Part shown: positions 36,701-44,567 of the stretch, piece after piece
Layout of the letters: every line of letters begins with the position of its first letter
Numbering within the stretch: position 1 is the stretch's first letter
Origin: VXYL01 sp963422285
Lineage (GTDB): Bacteria; Pseudomonadota; Gammaproteobacteria; Pseudomonadales; Azotimanducaceae
Direction of reading: 5' to 3'
DNA: 64,000 nt
Assembly: GCA_963422285.2 (NCBI GenBank)
Contig: OY729419.2
Coordinates: 124,001-188,000 of the forward strand
The notes under the pieces: generated by a model
The model's database searches: none
Seen by the model: the letters and a program-made list of their open reading frames with translations, nothing else
Told to the model about the DNA's origin: nothing
Translations under genes and position numbers: made by a program

Positions 36701-37112
36701 GCGCAAGGCGCAGATAGCGCTGCGCATCGGTTACGACCGTTGGCGATTCTCCTGGCAGACCCGCTACCAGAGCCGGGTGATCCAGGATGCGGATGCCGTC
36801 GATGAGTTCAACGACATCTACGACAGCCAAGAAACCGGCAGATCGGATACCTGTCTGGGTCCGCCGGACGACCTGCTCTGCCGAGATCTCGGCGTCGCCG
36901 GCGAATACTGGCTCCACCACGCCTCGGTTGGCTACAGAAGCGATACATGGCAGTTGGGCGCTGGCGTACGCAATGTGTTCGACGAATGGCCGCCCCAGGT
37001 GGACGACAGCGAGCGGTGGACGACCTGGAACAATACGCCGCGCGGCGACGGTTACGACATCCTTGGCCGCACCTATTTCATAGAAGCCAGCTACCGGTTC
37101 GGTGGCGAGTGA
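33786..37112 (+). CDS. TonB-dependent outer-membrane receptor
   Basis: 1108-residue outer-membrane receptor driven by TonB-ExbBD. A long signal sequence ends near residue 48 (VLAALCVALSPAALAQ). An acidic stretch follows, then the TonB-box-like EEVIVTGSRLKRS (about 66). The plug domain shows LRGLGADRTLVLINGRRMAP and LDGASSIYGSDAIAGVVNAI, both strong family marks. The rest is a beta barrel with many alternating aromatic strands, ending in YFIEASYRF plus three residues. Met at 33786 was chosen because it starts the signal peptide; ATG at 33759 would add nine residues. It lies 19 bp before a secreted S9 peptidase gene, so peptides or proteins are the likely cargo (inference). It belongs to the large receptor group (above 1000 residues, with VTGSR box) seen in xanthomonads, sphingomonads and marine gammaproteobacteria. 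Confidence 0.95.
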   Translation: MLTLRTFLSLLPIPNRCRRSAAWNAPSLSVPTVLAALCVALSPAALAQEDAEDEEAAAVEQADDEVEEVIVTGSRLKRSTYTSVSPLQIITGEVSREAGLIDAGEILQESTAAGGVQIDLTFQGFVLDNGPGAVTVDLRGLGADRTLVLINGRRMAPAGVEGAPSSPDLGLIPGLLVQQYDQLLDGASSIYGSDAIAGVVNAILWKDFDGFEFEVFPRYPAHGAGRDNIYGAKWGRNFDRGFIGVGAQYVDAEAITLDDRPWTAGCARNVEIDEAGRIRHQEQFYTTVYGMEWDDCRLGALAGRVWVPTGVGSIYHTPGYSNGGWPGFSESSMYGFGVDGDGDGRTDLSFRDYDINGREQFAHLRGERKTVSVMAYGEYTLEGEMNLTPHFEMVYSSRDFYSNSGAAQLFPDVPAGNPFNICNPDGAGVDCGLAQDALYTNPNFVAQFANRWAGLCAANGIPPAGCAPAVFGLLSGPTGPVTTQPIVSVLGDRVISDATVSQRRWVAGITGDLPFLNVGSLNDWSFDFSITQSKAKGVSHIPGIREDRLNLALGVYSTTNTPCVNDTGEELADDVVPGCVPVNMFATPLYYDAVGDFATSAERNYVFDSRDFDTEYEQTLFHYYMTGNIFELPAGPVAFGTGIEYRIDEIDSIPDHVARDGLLFGFFADGGAMGDKYTREVFGEVELPLLANMTAASELTMNLSVRWTDDEFYGGAWTSAAKLGWRPIDSLLIRATWGTSYRAPNLRELFLRAQTGFLGVSDPCLIPDDAIDPISGGYNPDLDQREQHVLDNCRANGVDPTIASNGGLNTYSVEVAAVGSLILDEETSESKSFGFVWEQPFTNVFDLTVGMSYYEIDIEDTIVEPSAGYIVFDCYYSETGASTFCSRIQRDADPAQPLINYIDRGFLNRDNETVRGVDANLTFDTTLTVFERPVDLSLDVRGHRQIERSTLYVNDAGEPDFNAYHREWGYPERKAQIALRIGYDRWRFSWQTRYQSRVIQDADAVDEFNDIYDSQETGRSDTCLGPPDDLLCRDLGVAGEYWLHHASVGYRSDTWQLGAGVRNVFDEWPPQVDDSERWTTWNNTPRGDGYDILGRTYFIEASYRFGGE

Positions 37113-37131
37113 TTCGATCAGGATTCGCGTG

Positions 37132-39105
37132 ATGACAAGTCGGTTCCAAACCACTGCATTCTCGGCTCTCGCGGCGCTGCTCGCAATCGGCGTCGCGGCC
37201 GAGAAGCCCCCCGATCCCTATCCGCTGGAGTACTGGGCGCTGCGGGAGGTCGTCCGCAACGTCGGAGTATCGCCGGACGGCAGACACTTGGCCCTGATGA
37301 AGATTCCATCCCGGGACGGCAACCCGATCATCGAGGTCTACGACGACGCGGATCTGTCCAGGGAACCGTTTCGGGTGAACGCGGACCCCATGGAGATCGA
37401 ATACTTCGATTGGGCCGGCGATCGCCACATTCTGTTCAGGGCGCGACAGAAAGTGCGCGACAAGATCGAAGGCTTCAACGAGGGCGTCTACGAGCGCAAG
37501 CTGGTGCTGCTCGATGTCGAGCGGAAGAAGATGAAGTCTTTCGAACCCGAGCGGGCGGGCATCGTCAACTTCCTGCCGGATGTGCCGGACAAAGTCATTC
37601 TGGCCGTTGCGCCGGGGAGAGGGGCCGGCGAAGGCCCGTCAGCGAAGATTCGCGAAGCGTTTCGTCCGCTTGCCTATTACGAGTTGGACCTCGGGAAGGG
37701 AACGCGCGAGCTGCTCATTCGCGGCAAGCTGTCGCTGGGGAACATCAGCTTTGACAGCGACGGCAACCCCTGGCAGGCCCGCGGCTTCGATGCTCATGCC
37801 AAGGAATACGTTTGGTATCACCGCAAGCTGGGCGAGACCGGGTGGGAGGAAATCCACCGCCAGCACGAGGACGACTTCGCAATCTTCGCCATAGTCGGTT
37901 TCGATGTCGACAACCGAGATGAGCTCTACGTCATCGCCAACGACGGACACGACAAGCGCGGGCTGTATGCCATGGACGTCGACACTGGCGACATGGCATT
38001 GCTCTACCGGCGCTCGGATGTGGATATATGGAACGTCGTTCGCCATTCCAACAGATGGACGCACCCGGACCGGATCGTCGGCGTTTCGTACGCCAAAGAC
38101 AAGCTCCATCGCGAGTTCTTCGACGAACTCGAAGGCGGGACGCTGGCACAGCTCGAAGGCATCATTCCTTACGCTCACCACGTAAGGATCACTAGCCGCT
38201 CGCGGGACGGCAATACGATGGTAATCGGCAACACCGGGCCACGTGATCCGGGCACGTACTACCTGCTCAAGGACGATCGCCTGCAGGTTGTCGGCAGCCA
38301 GCAGCCGCTGCTCGAAAGCGAGAATCTAGCCGATATGCAGTACATTACCTACAAAGCCCGCGACGGGCGCAAAATTCCCGCCTATCTGACCGTACCCAAC
38401 GGCGAGCCGCCGTTTCCCTTGATCGTCATGCCTCACGGCGGCCCGTTCGTTGCCCAAGTCGTCGGGTACGACGAATGGGTCCAGCTCCTCGCCAACAACG
38501 GCTATCTGGTGCTGCAGCCGCAGTACCGCGGGTCGAGGAACTACGGCCTGGAATTCTACAAGGCCGGATTCATCGATGGCGGACAAGGCGGCTACAAGAT
38601 GCAGGACGACAAGGACGACGGCGCCCTGTACTTGGTCAAGCAGAAGCTCGCCGACCCGGAGCGCATGGCCATGGTCGGCTGGTCCTACGGCGGCTACGCG
38701 GCTGCCATCGCCGCTTCGCGTACGCCGCAGATCTATCAATGCGTGGTGGCCGGCGCGTCGGTGTTCGACAACCTGATGCAGGTGAACTACTACCGGTTCC
38801 GCACAGAAGGCGCCAGCAAAGTGGAGCAGCTCCGCTTCTGGGACGACAGCATCTCGCCAATCAAGGAAGCTGCCAAGGTCAACGTGCCCATGCTGATCGT
38901 CCACGGCGATGTCGACCAGCGCGTACCGCCGGATCATGTCAGGAAGTACCTGAAGCTGCTAGACGAGCACGGCAAGAACTACCAGTACGTCGAGCTCGAA
39001 GGGGCGGATCACTTCACCGACACGCTGTTCTACGATCATCAACTGAAGTTCTATAGAGCGATGATCGACTTCCTAGCCAACGACTGCGGTCCGGAAGGAC
39101 TATAG
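37132..39105 (+). CDS. S9-family prolyl oligopeptidase / acylaminoacyl peptidase, exported
   Basis: 657-residue serine peptidase with an N-terminal signal sequence (TTAFSALAALLAIGVAAEKP, cleaved near residue 23). A beta-propeller (about 40-400) filters access to the C-terminal alpha/beta-hydrolase. The catalytic triad is visible: Ser in GWSYGGYAAA (about 518), Asp in VHGDVDQRVP (about 592) and His in EGADHFTD (about 625). VMPHGGPF (about 430) is the oxyanion-hole loop. The start at 37132 gives the signal peptide directly; an upstream ATG at 37102 would place ten polar residues before it. The gene follows the TonB receptor by 19 bp, the usual pairing where the receptor imports peptides and the peptidase trims them in the periplasm. 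Confidence 0.94.
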   Translation: MTSRFQTTAFSALAALLAIGVAAEKPPDPYPLEYWALREVVRNVGVSPDGRHLALMKIPSRDGNPIIEVYDDADLSREPFRVNADPMEIEYFDWAGDRHILFRARQKVRDKIEGFNEGVYERKLVLLDVERKKMKSFEPERAGIVNFLPDVPDKVILAVAPGRGAGEGPSAKIREAFRPLAYYELDLGKGTRELLIRGKLSLGNISFDSDGNPWQARGFDAHAKEYVWYHRKLGETGWEEIHRQHEDDFAIFAIVGFDVDNRDELYVIANDGHDKRGLYAMDVDTGDMALLYRRSDVDIWNVVRHSNRWTHPDRIVGVSYAKDKLHREFFDELEGGTLAQLEGIIPYAHHVRITSRSRDGNTMVIGNTGPRDPGTYYLLKDDRLQVVGSQQPLLESENLADMQYITYKARDGRKIPAYLTVPNGEPPFPLIVMPHGGPFVAQVVGYDEWVQLLANNGYLVLQPQYRGSRNYGLEFYKAGFIDGGQGGYKMQDDKDDGALYLVKQKLADPERMAMVGWSYGGYAAAIAASRTPQIYQCVVAGASVFDNLMQVNYYRFRTEGASKVEQLRFWDDSISPIKEAAKVNVPMLIVHGDVDQRVPPDHVRKYLKLLDEHGKNYQYVELEGADHFTDTLFYDHQLKFYRAMIDFLANDCGPEGL

Positions 39106-39121
39106 CGAGCGCCAGCGCCAT

Positions 39122-39141
39122 GCGTCCCGACCGAGGGACGC
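39122..39141. terminator. Hairpin after the S9 peptidase gene
   Basis: GCGTCCC-GACCGA-GGGACGC is a perfect 7-bp stem starting 17 bp past the stop. No T run follows, so it may only slow polymerase or protect the 3' end. Confidence 0.4.
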
Positions 39142-39149
39142 GCGGCCGT

Positions 39150-39434
39150 CCTGCTCAAGCAGGCTTCGGAGACAAGAAGACAGCAGCCTTCCATCGTGTC
39201 GGGAGGGTCGCGGTTTTTGCCTGCTTCGAGCGCAAGCACGTCGTGCAAGCTGGACCAGATCGAGGGGTCCTCGATAGCCGCGATCTGGCTCGCTCAGGCA
39301 ATCGCCTCGAGTCATCGAAGGGCGATAGAAAGGATCAATGGAGCATTCGCCTCAACGATCGGCGGCGGATACGCTTGGAGTGGCCGGAGAATAGCGCCGG
39401 ACCGACCAATGTCGTAATCGTCGACTGCCCTTGA
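39150..39434 (+). pseudogene. HigB-type toxin, degraded
   Basis: Reads as a RelE/HigB mRNA interferase next to a higA antitoxin. GFGDKKTAAFH is a usual HigB start region, and the C-terminal part (SKGDRKDQWSIRLNDRRRIR, then LEWPENSAGPTNVVIVD) is very typical. Between them (about 39235-39300) the family's K-LDQI segment appears in a neighbouring frame (CKLDQIEGSSIAAIWLA), so two compensating indels have scrambled the middle. No start codon sits before the conserved part. The frame stop overlaps the antitoxin start. Confidence 0.6.
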
Positions 39435-39736
39435 GGCGACAAGCCCTGGTTCGCAACCCGATCCATCCCGGCGAGACCCTGCGCGAAGACCTGGAAGCAC
39501 TTGGCATGAGCGCCGCCGCGTTGGCACGGCAGATCAACGTCCCGGCGAACCGCATCACCGAAATCCTCGACGGCCGTCGCGCCATCACCGGCGATACGGC
39601 CCTGCGCTTGGGGCGCTATTTCGGAACTTCCGCCGAGTCCTGGCTCAATCTGCAGAAGCTCTACGAACTGCGGCTCGCCGAGCGTAAAAGCGGTGCTGAG
39701 ATTGCCCGTCTTCCTTCTCTGAAGGTCGCATCGTGA
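39431..39736 (+). CDS. higA: HigA-family XRE antitoxin
   Basis: 101-residue Cro/C1-type helix-turn-helix antitoxin. IHPGETLREDLEALGMSAAA is the HigA hallmark, followed by the HTH (LARQINVPANRITEILDGRR) and ALRLGRYFGTSAESWLNLQK. The order toxin-then-antitoxin is the HigBA arrangement. The likely start is the TTG at 39431 overlapping the toxin stop. It probably represses its own operon. With the toxin degraded it may survive as an orphan regulator. Confidence 0.85.
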   Translation: MRRQALVRNPIHPGETLREDLEALGMSAAALARQINVPANRITEILDGRRAITGDTALRLGRYFGTSAESWLNLQKLYELRLAERKSGAEIARLPSLKVAS

Positions 39737-39877
39737 GGCGCGAACCGCGAAGCAAAAGGTGGCGACAATAGGCGATGCCGCCCCTAGCCCAGCTCGTCGG
39801 CACCCGGCTCATCGAACAGAGCACCCACCGTACGAGGTCGTCGTTAGCGCTACATGACTTAGGAACCCGTGCATAGG

Positions 39878-40405
39878 CTAGCCCGCGCCATGCAGCCAAG
39901 CCGCATGGCGCGGCGCCCGCTTGGTACGCGTCCATTCCGCAAGCATGGCCTCGGCCACGGCATGGGCCCGGGCGCGGGGTTCGTCGCCGCCTTTGTTGCA
40001 GGCCAGTTCCAGCCGGTGGCCGTTGGGGTCGAAGAAGTAGACGGAGTCGAAGATACCGTGGTCCACGGGGCCGAGCACATCGAGGCCGGCGGCTTCAAGA
40101 CGCGCCTTGGCGGCCAGCAGCTGGTCCCGACTGTCCACCTCGAAGGCGATGTGCTGCACCCAGGCCGGGGTGTTCGGATCCTTGCCCATGGGCGGCGAGT
40201 TGGGCAACTCGAAGAAGGCCAGCACGTTGCCCATGCCGGCATCCAGGAAGACATGCATGTACGGATCGGTCGCCTTGGTGGACGGCACTTCGTTTTCGGC
40301 AAAGGCCAGCTGGAACGCCATGCCGAGGGTCTGCCGGTAGAAGTCCACCGTCTCCTTGGCGTCGTTGCAGCGGTACGCCACATGGTGGATGCGCTTGAGC
40401 TTCAT
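39878..40405 (-). CDS. VOC-family (glyoxalase/dioxygenase superfamily) protein
   Basis: 175-residue vicinal-oxygen-chelate protein. The N-terminal IHHVAYRCNDAKETVDFYRQ and C-terminal VQHIAFEVDSRD, then VYFFDPNGHRLELACN, form the two beta-alpha-beta-beta-beta modules, with metal ligands His (IHHVAY), His (VQHIAF) and Glu (RLELA). The start overlaps the stop of hpd (ATGA, 40402-40405), so it is translated with 4-hydroxyphenylpyruvate dioxygenase. That suggests a role in tyrosine breakdown or a similar aromatic ring-cleavage step; the reaction is unknown. Confidence 0.9.
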   Translation of the reverse strand: MKLKRIHHVAYRCNDAKETVDFYRQTLGMAFQLAFAENEVPSTKATDPYMHVFLDAGMGNVLAFFELPNSPPMGKDPNTPAWVQHIAFEVDSRDQLLAAKARLEAAGLDVLGPVDHGIFDSVYFFDPNGHRLELACNKGGDEPRARAHAVAEAMLAEWTRTKRAPRHAAWLHGAG

Positions 40406-41559
40406 GCCGCTTCGCTCTGCACAGGCGGACGCGAAGCAGTCCCGCAGGGTTCGGCAGGAGATTGTGCGCCGGCAGCGCAGTCTCGGGACGACCGCGAAGC
40501 GGTCTCGTCACGCTCAATGGACTCGAACAACGCCTGGAAGTTGCCCTCGCCGAAGCCTTCGTCGCGCTTGCGTTCGATGAACTCGAAGAAGATCGGGCCG
40601 ATCATGGGGGCGGTAAATATCTGCAGCAGCAGCTTGGTATCGCCCTCGGCGGTGCTGCCGTCGAGCAGGATGCCGTGCTTTGCCAGTTCGTCCACAGGTT
40701 CGCCGTGGCCGGGCAGGCGCTCGTCCAGCATTTCGTAGTAGGTGGCGGGTGGCGACGCCATAAAGGGAATGCCGCCGGTGCGCAGACGGTCGCAGACGCC
40801 CGGCAGATCGTCGCAAGCCAAGGCGATATGCTGGATGCCCTCGCCGTTGTAGCGCAGTAGAAAGTCTTCGATCTGACCGCTTTGTCCGTTGCCGAAGGGT
40901 GCGGCTTCTTCGTTCAGGGGGATGCGGATCTTGTTGTCCGGGGCAGTCATGGCGCGGGAGACGAGTCCGGTCTGCTGGCCCTGGATGTCGAAGCGGCGAA
41001 TCTCGCGGAAGTTGAACAGCCGCTCGTAGTAGCGCGCCCAATGGGCCATGCGGCCACGGTAGACGTTGTGGGTGAGGTGGTCGATCGCCTGCAGGCCGAC
41101 GCCGGCGGGTCGGCGGTTCGCCCCGGGCACGAACTCGAAGTCGATGTCGTAGATGCTGCTGCCGTCTCGATAGCGGTCGATGAGGTACAGCGACGCCCCG
41201 CCAATGCCTCGGATGGCTGGCAGCCGCAGTTCCATGGGGCCGGTAGGAATGTCCACTGGCTGGGCGCCCAGGGCCAGGGCCCGAACATAGGCATGATGGG
41301 CATCGCGCACCCGAAATGCCAGCCCCGCCGCGCAGGCCCCGTGCTCCTCGGCGAGAAACCAAGCGATGCTGCGGGGCTCGTAGTCGACTACGAAGTTGAC
41401 GCCGTTCTGCCGCCACAGGTGGACATCCTTGGAGCGATGCCGGGCGATCTGCTTGAAGCCGAGCATCTCGAACACCGGCTCCAGCACGCCGCGCGCGGTG
41501 GCCGCGAACTCGACGAACTCGAAGCCGTCGAGGCCCATGGGATTGTCGTGGCTTGGCAT
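40402..41559 (-). CDS. hpd: 4-hydroxyphenylpyruvate dioxygenase
   Basis: 385-residue non-haem Fe(II) dioxygenase making homogentisate from 4-hydroxyphenylpyruvate, step two of tyrosine catabolism. The iron ligands are in place: His in QAIDHLTHNVYRG (about 160), His in GEGIQHIALAC (about 240) and Glu in GPIFFEFIERK (about 320). GFGEGNFQALFESIE is the conserved C-terminal gate helix; a 35-residue Ser/Ala-rich tail after it is extra. The gene is coupled to the VOC gene downstream and divergent from an Lrp/AsnC regulator, which may respond to amino acids. No homogentisate dioxygenase (hmgA) gene is in the window. Confidence 0.96.
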   Translation of the reverse strand: MPSHDNPMGLDGFEFVEFAATARGVLEPVFEMLGFKQIARHRSKDVHLWRQNGVNFVVDYEPRSIAWFLAEEHGACAAGLAFRVRDAHHAYVRALALGAQPVDIPTGPMELRLPAIRGIGGASLYLIDRYRDGSSIYDIDFEFVPGANRRPAGVGLQAIDHLTHNVYRGRMAHWARYYERLFNFREIRRFDIQGQQTGLVSRAMTAPDNKIRIPLNEEAAPFGNGQSGQIEDFLLRYNGEGIQHIALACDDLPGVCDRLRTGGIPFMASPPATYYEMLDERLPGHGEPVDELAKHGILLDGSTAEGDTKLLLQIFTAPMIGPIFFEFIERKRDEGFGEGNFQALFESIERDETASRSSRDCAAGAQSPAEPCGTASRPPVQSEAA

Positions 41560-41576
41560 GGTCTTGCTCCGGTTCC

Positions 41577-41590
41577 AGCATCAAGATGCT
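41577..41590. promoter_or_regulatory. Inverted repeat in the hpd/lrp divergent promoter
   Basis: AGCATC-AA-GATGCT is a perfect 6-bp inverted repeat, 18 bp upstream of the hpd ATG and about 100 bp from the regulator start. Position and symmetry fit an operator for the divergent Lrp-type regulator (inference). Confidence 0.4.
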
Positions 41591-41688
41591 AGCTGCTTCG
41601 GAAAGCAAGAACTCGCCTGTTTCATAGCTCTTCGGCTCTAATACGAAGTATCCTTGCGGCCTCCCCGCCATGCTGGAGGATTCTTGTA

Positions 41689-42147
41689 ATGCGATTGGAC
41701 CGACTGGACCGTCGGCTCCTTGCCCTGCTGCAGGGAAACGGGCGCATGGCGAATGCCGAAATCGCTCCCGAAGCGGGCTTGTCCGAATCGTCCTCTCACC
41801 GTCGCATCAAGCGCCTGGAACGGAATCGCGTCATCCAGGGCTACGCCGCGGTGGTGGACGGACGCGCACTGGGCTTGACCGTAACCGCCTTCGTGCTGGT
41901 TACCTTGGAGAAGCAGCTCGATACCCGCACCGAAGACTTCCACGCCCGCGTCCGCGACGAGCCCCACATCGTCGAGTGCCACGCCATGAGCGGTACCCAC
42001 GACTACATCCTGAAGATGGTGGCGCGAGATATCGACCACTTCTCGGAACTGGTGATGCAGGGCGTCCTGAAGTACCCGAGCGTGACCCATGTGGAGTCGA
42101 GCTTCAGCTTGGCCGAGATCAAGCGCTCCCGCGCGCTGCCCCTGTAG
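41689..42147 (+). CDS. Lrp/AsnC-family transcriptional regulator
   Basis: 152-residue feast/famine regulator. The N-terminal winged HTH (LDRLDRRLLALLQGNGRMAN, then LSESSSHRRIKRLERNRVIQ) is followed by the ligand-binding RAM domain (FVLVTLEKQ, VECHAMSGTHDYILKMVARD). The length is standard. It is transcribed away from hpd, sharing a 129-bp gap, so it probably controls the hpd-VOC operon, as BkdR- and HpdR-like regulators do elsewhere. Family members form octamers and sense amino acids or keto acids. Confidence 0.93.
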   Translation: MRLDRLDRRLLALLQGNGRMANAEIAPEAGLSESSSHRRIKRLERNRVIQGYAAVVDGRALGLTVTAFVLVTLEKQLDTRTEDFHARVRDEPHIVECHAMSGTHDYILKMVARDIDHFSELVMQGVLKYPSVTHVESSFSLAEIKRSRALPL

Positions 42148-42642
42148 CGCCCCAACGACCGACTTGCGCTCTGCCCGCCTCGCCGACAGCAGCGGATCGG
42201 CACCGGCTCGAGCGCAAGAGGAACAGGCCGTCTACGAGGCTCTGGACGGATAGCGCGAGGCCTGCCACGAACGGCAGGCCGACGACTATCCCATGCGGCA
42301 GATTCTTCACTTGGCTCCAGCGCGAAGCCATCCTCGGCATGGCTGACCGACGGGCAGCGGCGTCGATCTGGCTTGACCGATCGAATAGCGGTTCTCTCGA
42401 ATTTCCGTAAGACATTGCCTTATAAGGCTAGAACGGCACCAGGACCTGCCACGATGTTCCGGTCCGCGTCGCAAGGAAGTCCCAAATGACCAGGACAATG
42501 CCGATGCCGGCAGCCACCCGGGAATCGAGATTTCCCGGCGCCAACCACCTTGGGCGGGGAGGTGCGGCTGTGCTACGGTGGCACCGTGGAGCTCTAGGCA
42601 GAATTGTCGCCAGGGCCACCCCGACGAAGGAGGAACAAGCCG
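42148..42642. other. Intergenic stretch upstream of Uma2
   Basis: About 495 bases with no supported gene. Short frames on both strands lack motifs. A strong Shine-Dalgarno-like AAGGAGGAA (42627-42635) sits just before the Uma2 ATG. Confidence 0.55.
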
Positions 42643-43431
42643 ATGGCCGAACCCGTTCTCGCCTACGACATCAATGCACTCGCTGCCTGGGACGAGCATA
42701 GCCTGCCGAGCTCGGACGGCAAACCGATGGCCGAGAACACCCGCCACGCCCGCATCCTCGTCCACTCCGTCAACGTGGTGGGGGCGCATTACGCGCACCG
42801 GGACGATGTGCTGGTGGCTGCGGACCTGCTGCTCTACTACCCGAAGGAATCGAACCAGCGCCACCATCCCTCCGGCGACGAGCCGACGCCCTACGGCTCC
42901 GTCGCGCCCGACCTGTTCGTGGCATTCGGCGTGTCGAGCCGCGACCGCAAGTCCTACGTGCTGTGGCAGGAGGGCAGGGTGCCGAGCTTCGCCTTGGAGG
43001 TGGTGTCCGAGTCCAGCACCGAGAGGGACCGGGAGGACAAGAAGAGCATCTACGAGCGGCTGGGCGTGACCGAGTACATCGTCTTCGACCCAGACCAGAA
43101 GCTGGAGGGATTCCGTCTGCGCGACGGCCGCTACCGCCCGATGCCGTGGACAGCCATCGGATTGGGTCGGGACGGGCTGTACAGCGGGATGCTCGGCCTG
43201 TTCCTGTTCCCGTTCGGGCCAGAAAACGAGCTGGAGTGGTACGATCCGGCGACCTCGGAGATTCTTCGCAACTACAGGCAGGCCGAACAGGGGCGCTTGG
43301 AGGCCGAAGGAAAAGCAGCACGGGCTCAGGCGGAAGCCGTGCAAGCCAGGGCAAGGGCGAATCGGCTGGAGGCGCGGAACGCCGAACTGCTCGCACGCTT
43401 GCGCAAGCAGCAGGACGACGCCTCGGAGTAG
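42643..43431 (+). CDS. Uma2-family (DUF820) PD-(D/E)XK-like protein
   Basis: 262-residue intact Uma2 protein. The nuclease-like core has APDLFVAFGVSS (PD motif, about 85) and PSFALEVVSESS (E-V-x-S, about 118), followed by ERLGVTEYIVFDPD. The C-terminal 55 residues (YRQAEQGRLEAEGKAARAQA onward) form an Ala/Glu-rich coiled coil, a usual tail in this family. The start was set at 42643 by the strong AAGGAGGAA eight bases upstream. A broken paralogue lies at 13381-14168. Function of the family is not established; suspected mobile or nuclease role. Confidence 0.88.
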   Translation: MAEPVLAYDINALAAWDEHSLPSSDGKPMAENTRHARILVHSVNVVGAHYAHRDDVLVAADLLLYYPKESNQRHHPSGDEPTPYGSVAPDLFVAFGVSSRDRKSYVLWQEGRVPSFALEVVSESSTERDREDKKSIYERLGVTEYIVFDPDQKLEGFRLRDGRYRPMPWTAIGLGRDGLYSGMLGLFLFPFGPENELEWYDPATSEILRNYRQAEQGRLEAEGKAARAQAEAVQARARANRLEARNAELLARLRKQQDDASE

Positions 43432-43481
43432 GTGCCGCGCCGAAGCGTCCAAGAACGAGCTCGAGAATCTCGGGGCGCTAC

Positions 43482-43510
43482 GACGGCTGCCGGCGACGCC
43501 GACAGCCGTC
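43482..43510. terminator. Hairpin downstream of Uma2
   Basis: GACGGCTG pairs perfectly with CAGCCGTC over a 13-base loop, 50 bp after the Uma2 stop. There is no T run. Weak terminator call. The rest of the gap 43432-43724 holds no gene I can support. Confidence 0.3.
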
Positions 43511-43724
43511 CGCCACCATGTGCGCCATCAATGCTGCGAGGGGATGCGGTATTTCGTTGCGGATGAAAATCGTCGCGAACCCACGCAGGATCGGGCTCCG
43601 AGAGCGACAGCGGGCGAGATCGCGCTGGCGACCGGATAGCAACGCGCCCTAGCGCTTGCCGTCGATGCGCGGGTCAGACACACTTCGCCACCTCCGACGA
43701 CCCGACGCGACCAGGAGCCGAGCC

Positions 43725-44567
43725 TTGTACGAACCACCCACCTCGCCCCAACTCATCGGCGGCGTACTCGACGGTGCCGTCAAGCTGTTCAAGACGAGCT
43801 TCTCGCAGACGATCGGCCTAGCAGTGGTCGCGGGCGTGGGAGGAAGCCTATGGCGGCTGTTCGACAATTCGCTCGAGCGCGCCCTGAGCATGATGGACGG
43901 CACGTTCGACCCCGCCTTGGAGATACCCGGCTGGAATCTGCTTGCGCTGCCTATCAGTCTCGTGGTCAGCATCTATTTCTACCTGGGCGTCCTGGCGCGG
44001 ATGGATGCCGTAGCCCATGGCCGCCCCATCACCGTGGGCGAAGCGCTGTGGCGAGGACTGCGCCGCTTTCCCGCACTGCTGCTATGTCTACTCGCATACT
44101 CCGCCATCCTTGGCCTCAGCATCTTTCCAACAGTGCTGCTTATCGTAGCCGCCGGCCCTATCGGTCTGCTGGGCTTTTTGATGATGGTGCCGGCCCTGGT
44201 GCTGCTGGTGTACTGGTACTTCGCTCCGTTTCTGCTCGTCGCCGAGAACATCGGGGCCGTCGCCGCCTTGCGGCGCAGCTTTAACCTGGTGCGCGGCAAT
44301 TGGGGACGCACGGTGGTTATTCTCATGGTCGCCTACTTCGTCCTGCTCGTCGTCATGACCCTGGTGGCCATGGTAGGCGCAGCCGTCGTCAGGGTGGCTG
44401 GCTTCGTCGACATCGGCATCGATGCCGCCGTGTTCGCCATCGAAGCCGTGAGCAGCGCCGTCACCATACCGTTCATGGTGTCGGTATCCTTGGCGATGCT
44501 CTACGACCTGAAACTGCGCCGGGGCGGGGCGGATCTCGCTGCCCGAATCGAGGCCGTTGGCCGGTGA
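43725..44567 (+). CDS. Multi-pass membrane protein, first gene of the MoxR/DUF58 locus
   Basis: 280-residue protein with about six hydrophobic helices (for example LLALPISLVVSIYFYLGVLA, LLLCLLAYSAILGLSIF and VVILMVAYFVLLVVM). SFNLVRGNWGRTVVILMVAY resembles the conserved helix of YciC/DUF975-like or glycerophosphodiester-membrane-domain proteins. The start is probably TTG at 43725, with AGGAG eight bases upstream; there is no ATG nearby in frame that gives a better start. It overlaps the next gene by four bases (GTGA at 44564-44567). Its place in front of the DUF4129/DUF4350/MoxR/DUF58 genes suggests a membrane part of the same complex. Confidence 0.82.
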   Translation: MYEPPTSPQLIGGVLDGAVKLFKTSFSQTIGLAVVAGVGGSLWRLFDNSLERALSMMDGTFDPALEIPGWNLLALPISLVVSIYFYLGVLARMDAVAHGRPITVGEALWRGLRRFPALLLCLLAYSAILGLSIFPTVLLIVAAGPIGLLGFLMMVPALVLLVYWYFAPFLLVAENIGAVAALRRSFNLVRGNWGRTVVILMVAYFVLLVVMTLVAMVGAAVVRVAGFVDIGIDAAVFAIEAVSSAVTIPFMVSVSLAMLYDLKLRRGGADLAARIEAVGR

